Part shown: positions 59,163-64,000 of the stretch, one piece after another | How positions within the stretch are numbered: the stretch's first letter is position 1 | Layout of the letters: every line of letters begins with the position of its first letter | From: Betaproteobacteria bacterium | GTDB taxonomy: Bacteria > Pseudomonadota > Gammaproteobacteria > Burkholderiales > SG8-39 | Assembly: GCA_004297625.1 (NCBI GenBank) | Contig: SCTY01000022.1 | Span: 123,833-187,832, forward strand | Direction: 5' to 3' | DNA: 64,000 nt | Position numbers and translations under genes: made by a program | Notes under the pieces: generated by a model | The model's database searches: none | Told to the model about the DNA's origin: nothing | The model's input: only the letters and a program-made list of their open reading frames with translations

Positions 59163-59912
59163 ATGAAAATCCTTGTCAGCGTCAAGCGCGTAGTCGATTT
59201 CAACGTCAAGGTTCGCGTGAAAGCCGACGGCACCGGCGTCGAGACCGCGAACGTCAAGATGTCGATGAATCCATTCGACGAGATCGCAGTGGAGGAGGCG
59301 GTGCGCCTGAAGGAAGCGGGCGTCGCCACCGAGATCGTCGTCGTCTCCTGCGGCGCGCAGGCATGCCAGGAGACCCTGCGCACCGCGCTCGCCATCGGGG
59401 CGGACCGGGCGATCCTCGTCGAAACGAACGAGGAGCTGCAGCCCCTGGCGGTTGCAAAGCTTCTGAAGAAAGTCACCGAAAAAGAGCAGCCGGGGCTCGT
59501 GATCCTCGGCAAGCAGGCGATCGACGACGACGCCAACCAGACCGGCCAGATGCTCGCCGCGCTGCTCAACTGGCCCCAGGCGACCTTCGCCTCGAAAGTG
59601 AAAATCTCTTCCGGCAAGGCCGAAGTGACGAGGGAAGTGGACGGCGGCCTGGAGACACTATCGATCAAGCTGCCGGCTATCGTGACCACCGACCTGCGGC
59701 TGAACGAGCCGCGTTACGTGACGCTGCCCAACATCATGAAGGCGAAGAAAAAAACCCTGGAGATCCTGAAGCCCGACGCGTTGGGGGTGGACGTGGCGCC
59801 GCGCCTGACCACCGTCAAGGTCGTGGAGCCCTCCAAGCGCAAGGCCGGCATCAAGGTGCCCGACGCCAAGGCGCTCGTGGACAAGCTGCGCAACGAAGCG
59901 AAGGTGCTCTGA
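59163..59912 (+). CDS. etfB: Electron transfer flavoprotein beta subunit
   Basis: 249 aa, the family length. Begins [23 protein letters not shown] beta signature region near [21 protein letters not shown] (split here by family comparison) is present. Holds AMP and, with EtfA, FAD; accepts electrons from acyl-CoA dehydrogenases such as those at 15164, 54864 and 60863. etfA follows 1 nt after the stop. Confidence 0.96.
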   Translation: MKILVSVKRVVDFNVKVRVKADGTGVETANVKMSMNPFDEIAVEEAVRLKEAGVATEIVVVSCGAQACQETLRTALAIGADRAILVETNEELQPLAVAKLLKKVTEKEQPGLVILGKQAIDDDANQTGQMLAALLNWPQATFASKVKISSGKAEVTREVDGGLETLSIKLPAIVTTDLRLNEPRYVTLPNIMKAKKKTLEILKPDALGVDVAPRLTTVKVVEPSKRKAGIKVPDAKALVDKLRNEAKVL

Positions 59913-59913
59913 C

Positions 59914-60852
59914 ATGGCCGTCCTCGTGGTAGCGGAGCACGACAACAAGTCGATCAGGAAAGCGACCCTGAACGCGGTCACGGCGGCCCAGAAGCTCGGG
60001 CCTGACATCCATGTGCTGGTCGCAGGCGAGCAGGCGGGCGATGCGGCCAAGGCGGCCGCGCAGATCGCCGGCGTAACGAAGGTGCTGCATGCCGATGCGC
60101 CCCATCTGGGCGCGTTTCTCGCCGAGAACGTGGCGGCGCTGCTCGTCGGCTTATCGAAGAACTATTCGCATATCCTCGCGCCGGCGACATCGAACGGAAA
60201 GAACGTCATGCCGCGCGTGGCGGCGCTGCTCGACGTGCAGCAGATCTCCGATGTTTCGGCGGTGGAGAGCGCCGACACCTTCGTGCGGCCGATCTATGCC
60301 GGCAACGCGCTCGCCACGGTGAAGTCCAAGGACCCGATCAAGGTGATCACCGTGCGCAGCACCGCTTTCGACGCGGCGGCTGCAACCGGAGGTTCCGCGG
60401 CGGTGGAGCAGGTTGCCGCGCCGGCCGACGCCGGGCTTTCGGCCTTCGTGAGCCGCGAGCTCTCGAAGTCCGAGCGCCCCGAGCTCACGGCGGCGAAAAT
60501 CATCGTTTCCGGCGGGCGCGGCATGGCCTCCGGCGAGAATTTCACCAAAGTGCTCGAGCCGCTCGCCGATAAGCTGGGCGCGGCGATGGGCGCGTCGCGC
60601 GCCGCGGTCGACGCCGGCTTCGTGCCCAACGACTGGCAGGTCGGCCAGACGGGCAAGATCGTGGCGCCGGACCTGTACATCGCGGTGGGCATCTCGGGCG
60701 CGATCCAGCACCTCGCCGGCATGAAAGACAGCCGGGTCATCGTCGCCATCAACAAGGACGAGGAGGCGCCGATCTTCCAGGTCGCCGACTACGGGATCGT
60801 CGGGGATTTGTTCCAGATCGTCCCCACCGTGGTCGAGGAGCTGAAGAAATAA
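59914..60852 (+). CDS. etfA: Electron transfer flavoprotein alpha subunit
   Basis: 312 aa. The C-terminal FAD domain has [32 protein letters not shown] and [14 protein letters not shown], the usual ETF-alpha signatures. Delivers electrons to ETF-ubiquinone oxidoreductase. The downstream dehydrogenase gene starts 10 nt later behind AAGGAGC. Confidence 0.97.
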   Translation: MAVLVVAEHDNKSIRKATLNAVTAAQKLGPDIHVLVAGEQAGDAAKAAAQIAGVTKVLHADAPHLGAFLAENVAALLVGLSKNYSHILAPATSNGKNVMPRVAALLDVQQISDVSAVESADTFVRPIYAGNALATVKSKDPIKVITVRSTAFDAAAATGGSAAVEQVAAPADAGLSAFVSRELSKSERPELTAAKIIVSGGRGMASGENFTKVLEPLADKLGAAMGASRAAVDAGFVPNDWQVGQTGKIVAPDLYIAVGISGAIQHLAGMKDSRVIVAINKDEEAPIFQVADYGIVGDLFQIVPTVVEELKK

Positions 60853-60862
60853 GGAGCGCTCC

Positions 60863-62638
60863 ATGAGCGTGTACGCCGCCCCGCTGAAGGACATGAAGTT
60901 CGTGCTGCACGAGCTCGCCGGCCTTTCCGAGGTGGCGAAGCTGCCGGGCTATGGCGAAGCGACGCGCGACACCGTCGACGCGATCCTCGAGGAAGCCGCG
61001 CGCTTCGCCGCCGAGGTGCTCGATCCGCTGAACCAGCCGGGCGACCACGAAGGCTCCACGCTCGCCAACGGCCGCGTGCGCACGCCGAAGGGATTCCGCG
61101 AGGCCTATCTCAAATTCGCGGATAGCGGCTGGGTCTCGCTTCCCTTCGAGCCCGATTGGGGAGGGCAAGGCCTGCCGAAGCTCGTCGCCACTCCGGTGGA
61201 CGAGATGTGGACGAGCGCCAACATGAGCTTCTCGCTCTGCCCGCTGCTCACTCAGGGAGCGGTCCACGCGCTTTCGCTGCGCGGGTCCGAGGCGCTCAAG
61301 AAGCTCTTCATTCCGAAGATGGTGGCCGGCGAATGGACCGGCACCATGAACCTTACCGAGCCGCAGGCAGGGTCCGATCTGGCGCTCGTCAAGACGCGCG
61401 CGGTGCGCGAAGGCGACCACTACCGCATCTCGGGCCAGAAGATCTTCATCACGTACGGCGAGCACGACTTCACCGATCAGATCGTGCACCTGGTGCTTGC
61501 GCGCACCCCGGACGCGCCGGAAGGCGTGAAGGGCATCTCGCTTTTCGTCGTGCCGAAGATCGTGGTGAAGCCGGACGGCTCGCTGGGCGAGCAGAACGCG
61601 GTGCGCTGCGTGTCGATCGAGCACAAGCTCGGCATTCACGCGAGTCCCACGGCGGTGATGGCCTACGACAACGCGGTGGGCTACCTCGTCGGCGAGGAGA
61701 ACCGCGGGCTCGAGACCATGTTCATCATGATGAACGCGGCGCGCTTCGGCGTCGGGCTCGAGGGCGTGGCGATCGCCGAGCGGGCCTTCCAGCGGGCGCT
61801 GGCGTTCGCGAAGGAGCGCCTGCAAGGGAGGGACCTCGTGGGCGGCAAAACCGTGCCGATCATCCGCCATCCCGACGTGCGCCGCATGTTGATGCTCATG
61901 AAGTCGCAGACCGAAGCGATGCGCGCGCTCGCCTACGTGGTGGCCGCCTCGCTGGATTTTGCACATAGAAGTCCTGACCCTGATATGCAGAAGCGGTATC
62001 AGGCCTTCGTCGACCTGATGATTCCCGTGGTCAAGGGCTGGTCCACCGAGACCGGGATCGAGATCGCCTCCCTGGGCCTGCAGATCCACGGCGGCATGGG
62101 ATTCATCGAGGAGACCGGCGCGGCGCAGCACCTGCGCGATGCGCGCATCACCACGATCTACGAGGGCACGACCGGGATCCAGGCGAACGATCTGCTCGGT
62201 CGCAAGATCGCCCGCGAGGGCGGCGCGACGGCGCGCGAGTGGCTGCGCGCGCTGAAGGCGTTCGACGGCGAGCTCGCACGCTCGGGCAATCCGCATGTGA
62301 AGGCCGTGCGCAGCGCTCTGGAGCAGGGGGCGAAGGCGGTATCGGACTGCGTGGACTTCATCGTGGCCGAGAAGAATCCGCATGTCGCGTTCGCCGGGGC
62401 GGTGCCGTTCCTCAAGCTCATGGGCATCGTCGCGGGCGGCTGGCAGATGGCGCGGGCGGCGCTCGCCGCGGAGAAGCGGCTCAACTCAGGCGACCGGCCA
62501 TTCCTCGAGGCGAAGATCGCCAGCGCGCGGTTCTTCGCCGACCAGGTGCTGGTGCAGGCGCCGGCGCTGCGCGACACCGTGGTCAACGGCGGCAGCGCGG
62601 TCATGGCGCTTTCCGAGGATCAGTTCCTAGCGGCGTAG
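60863..62638 (+). CDS. Acyl-CoA dehydrogenase, DmdC-like long family
   Basis: 591 aa paralogue of the enzyme at 15164, with the same extra C-terminal domain. Motifs: [12 protein letters not shown] (about 163-174), [11 protein letters not shown] (196-206) and catalytic Glu434 in [10 protein letters not shown]. Good Shine-Dalgarno at 60851. Co-transcribed with etfBA, so electron transfer partner and dehydrogenase are made together. Its end overlaps the MscS gene tail-to-tail by 12 nt. Substrate unknown; short- or medium-chain acyl-CoA is likely. Confidence 0.93.
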   Translation: MSVYAAPLKDMKFVLHELAGLSEVAKLPGYGEATRDTVDAILEEAARFAAEVLDPLNQPGDHEGSTLANGRVRTPKGFREAYLKFADSGWVSLPFEPDWGGQGLPKLVATPVDEMWTSANMSFSLCPLLTQGAVHALSLRGSEALKKLFIPKMVAGEWTGTMNLTEPQAGSDLALVKTRAVREGDHYRISGQKIFITYGEHDFTDQIVHLVLARTPDAPEGVKGISLFVVPKIVVKPDGSLGEQNAVRCVSIEHKLGIHASPTAVMAYDNAVGYLVGEENRGLETMFIMMNAARFGVGLEGVAIAERAFQRALAFAKERLQGRDLVGGKTVPIIRHPDVRRMLMLMKSQTEAMRALAYVVAASLDFAHRSPDPDMQKRYQAFVDLMIPVVKGWSTETGIEIASLGLQIHGGMGFIEETGAAQHLRDARITTIYEGTTGIQANDLLGRKIAREGGATAREWLRALKAFDGELARSGNPHVKAVRSALEQGAKAVSDCVDFIVAEKNPHVAFAGAVPFLKLMGIVAGGWQMARAALAAEKRLNSGDRPFLEAKIASARFFADQVLVQAPALRDTVVNGGSAVMALSEDQFLAA

Positions 62639-64000
62639 GCCGAAAAAGCTGCGGATGCGGCCGAGCAGCTTCGCCTGCTTTTCGCCGCTCGCGTCGTTGC
62701 CGATGTACGCATAGCTCTCGCGCGCCTGGTCGAGGTCGGTCTTGCGCGAGCCGACGATGCGGCTTACTTCGGCGGCGATCTCCGGACGGTTCAGCAGCAG
62801 GCCCTGGAACGAGGCCTTGTCGAGGCGATAGCACTCGACGTCAGTCTTGGCGAGCACCGTCGCGTAGCGCGCTTCGCCGGCGAGCAGGCCCATCTCGCCG
62901 AAGAACTGACCCGGCCGCAAGGCGCCGACCACCTGGGGCGGCGCGTTCTTCGGCTCGTAGCGCACTTCCGCCTCGCCGAAAGCGACGATATAGAGCCAAT
63001 GGGAAGCGTCACCCTGCTTGGTAATGACGTCGCCGCGCGCGAACGGCGCGTACTGCAGCCGTTCGGCGATCTCCGCCTTCTCCGCGTCTTCGAGCGTGGA
63101 GAAGATATCCACGTTGCGCATGATCTCGAGGCGGCGGCTGAGCTCGCGCTTGCGCACCGTCTCGGCGTGCGCCTCGTCGCGCTGCACCGCGTGCACCGTA
63201 TGCTGCGGCTCGGCGATGCGGATGCCGGCGCGCTGCAGGGACGCGAAGAGATGTACGCGCACCATCGAGTCGGTGAAGTCGTCTTCCATCAGCTCGGTGA
63301 GGAAATAGCGCAGCTGATAGCGCAGATTGCCCTGCTCGAAGCCGAAGAGCACGCAGCTCGGCGCCGGCGTGCGTGCCACGTTGGGAATGGCCACCTCGCG
63401 CATCTCGTCGTCGACGAGGGAGATGACGCGCGCCGGCGGCACGCCGGGGTCGACCCAGAAGTTGAGGAGGCGGCGCCACTGCAGCGGCGCTCCCTCGCGC
63501 CGTCCGAGGATCGCCAGGCGCGACTTCATCAGCTGGCTATTCGGGATTACCACGGTTTCCCAGTTGCGCGTCTCGATGAGGGTCGAGCGCCAGCGGATGT
63601 CGCGTACCCGGCCGGTGAGGTCGTCGAGCTTGATCCAGTCGCCGACCTGAAGCGTGTTGTCGAACTGGAGCGCCAGGCCGCCCAGCACGTTGCCCAGCGT
63701 ATCCTGCATCGCGAAGGCGAGCGCCGCCGTGAGAATGGCCGAGGTGGTGACGATGCTCGACAGGTCCAGGCCCGCGCTGCGCAGCTGCGCGAGGCCGTAG
63801 AGGAAGTACATGGCGATGATCGCCAGGTCTTCCATGATGCGGGGCGGGCGGCGGCCGGCGAGCGGCAGCAGCAAGCGGAACACCGTGAAGCCGAGCAGCC
63901 GGATAAGCGTGACGGCGGCAAGGACCGTGAACGCCACGCGCACCGTGCTGCCGGCCCGCGGAAAGTCGAGCGCAAAAAGCGCCGCTGCGGCCGCCAGGCC
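62627..64000 (-). CDS. MscS-type channel with cyclic-nucleotide-binding domain, 5' end cut by window
   Basis: 457 visible residues; the frame is open to the window edge. Membrane helices precede the MscS pore helix and beta domain (LAFAMQDTLGNVLGGLALQ, then DNTLQVGDWIKL). The C-terminal CAP-type domain has FFGEMGLLAGEARYATV, with the Glu and Arg that contact cyclic nucleotides, so it belongs to the bCNG-like MscS group. A final 40-residue tail ends in FFGLRR. It may be gated or tuned by cAMP or cGMP. Confidence 0.9.
   Translation of the reverse strand, partial: GLAAAAALFALDFPRAGSTVRVAFTVLAAVTLIRLLGFTVFRLLLPLAGRRPPRIMEDLAIIAMYFLYGLAQLRSAGLDLSSIVTTSAILTAALAFAMQDTLGNVLGGLALQFDNTLQVGDWIKLDDLTGRVRDIRWRSTLIETRNWETVVIPNSQLMKSRLAILGRREGAPLQWRRLLNFWVDPGVPPARVISLVDDEMREVAIPNVARTPAPSCVLFGFEQGNLRYQLRYFLTELMEDDFTDSMVRVHLFASLQRAGIRIAEPQHTVHAVQRDEAHAETVRKRELSRRLEIMRNVDIFSTLEDAEKAEIAERLQYAPFARGDVITKQGDASHWLYIVAFGEAEVRYEPKNAPPQVVGALRPGQFFGEMGLLAGEARYATVLAKTDVECYRLDKASFQGLLLNRPEIAAEVSRIVGSRKTDLDQARESYAYIGNDASGEKQAKLLGRIRSFFGLRR

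Overview
The window looks like a chromosomal segment of a high-GC betaproteobacterium, probably of the Burkholderiales/Nitrosomonadales/Rhodocyclales type. The reasons are gene order (tRNA-Leu, tig-clpP-clpX-lon-hupB, tRNA-Val, tRNA-Asp, later ppiD and fabI; mltD-methyltransferase-rnhA-dnaQ), many GTG/TTG starts, dense operons with 1-4 nt overlaps, hopanoid genes, acyl-CoA catabolism and a Pil-Chp chemosensory cluster. No insertion sequence, phage, CRISPR array or plasmid feature was seen. Genus cannot be decided from the sequence alone.

Layout. 1-1621 (minus): hpnC-hpnD, squalene synthesis for hopanoids, with hpnD cut by the window edge. 1648-8254: tRNA-Leu(UAG), the protein quality-control run tig-clpP-clpX-lon, hupB, tRNA-Val(UAC), tRNA-Asp(GUC) and a small membrane protein. 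8271-14898 (minus): a signalling block, in transcription order EF-hand protein, HtrA/Deg-type lipoprotein protease, OmpR-type regulator, histidine kinase, a truncated receiver-like ORF, a coiled-coil protein and a GAF-GAF-PAS class III nucleotide cyclase. 14969-19381: an ABC-2 permease remnant, a DmdC-like acyl-CoA dehydrogenase and a norCB nitric oxide reductase operon behind an FNR-like box. 19468-28418: ppiD, convergent fabI, and a four-gene oligopeptide-type ABC importer. 28447-34223: two tandem MltD-type lytic transglycosylases, a YafS-like methyltransferase, rnhA, dnaQ and an unknown membrane protein. 34342-43891: AMP-forming acyl-CoA ligase, an ECHDC3-like crotonase, a complete Liv-type amino-acid ABC importer, and (minus) a cysteine-synthase-family enzyme with a dihydropyrimidinase-like hydrolase.

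44090-54858 is the most interesting region: a Pil-Chp (type IV pilus) chemosensory operon pilG-pilH-pilI-[periplasmic binding protein]-pilJ-chpA-[Ser/Thr kinase fused to a cyclic-nucleotide-binding domain]. The binding protein and the PKG-like kinase are not part of the classical pilGHIJK-chpA set. Together with the nucleotide cyclase at 8271 and an MscS-cNMP channel at 62627 they suggest cyclic-nucleotide signalling tied to surface behaviour.

54864-58643 (minus) is an SDR-TctC-citryl-CoA-lyase-like-acyl-CoA-dehydrogenase operon. 58726-59151 is a frameshifted ATP-grasp acyl-CoA synthetase remnant. 59163-62638 is etfB-etfA-acyl-CoA dehydrogenase, which would pass electrons from the several acyl-CoA dehydrogenases to the quinone pool. 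62627-64000 is the partial MscS-cNMP gene.

A recurring feature is a TATAAT-like element only 6-7 nt from the start codon, in two cases shared between divergent genes, which suggests leaderless transcripts. Gene calls with conserved motifs are secure; promoters, operators and substrate assignments are inference.
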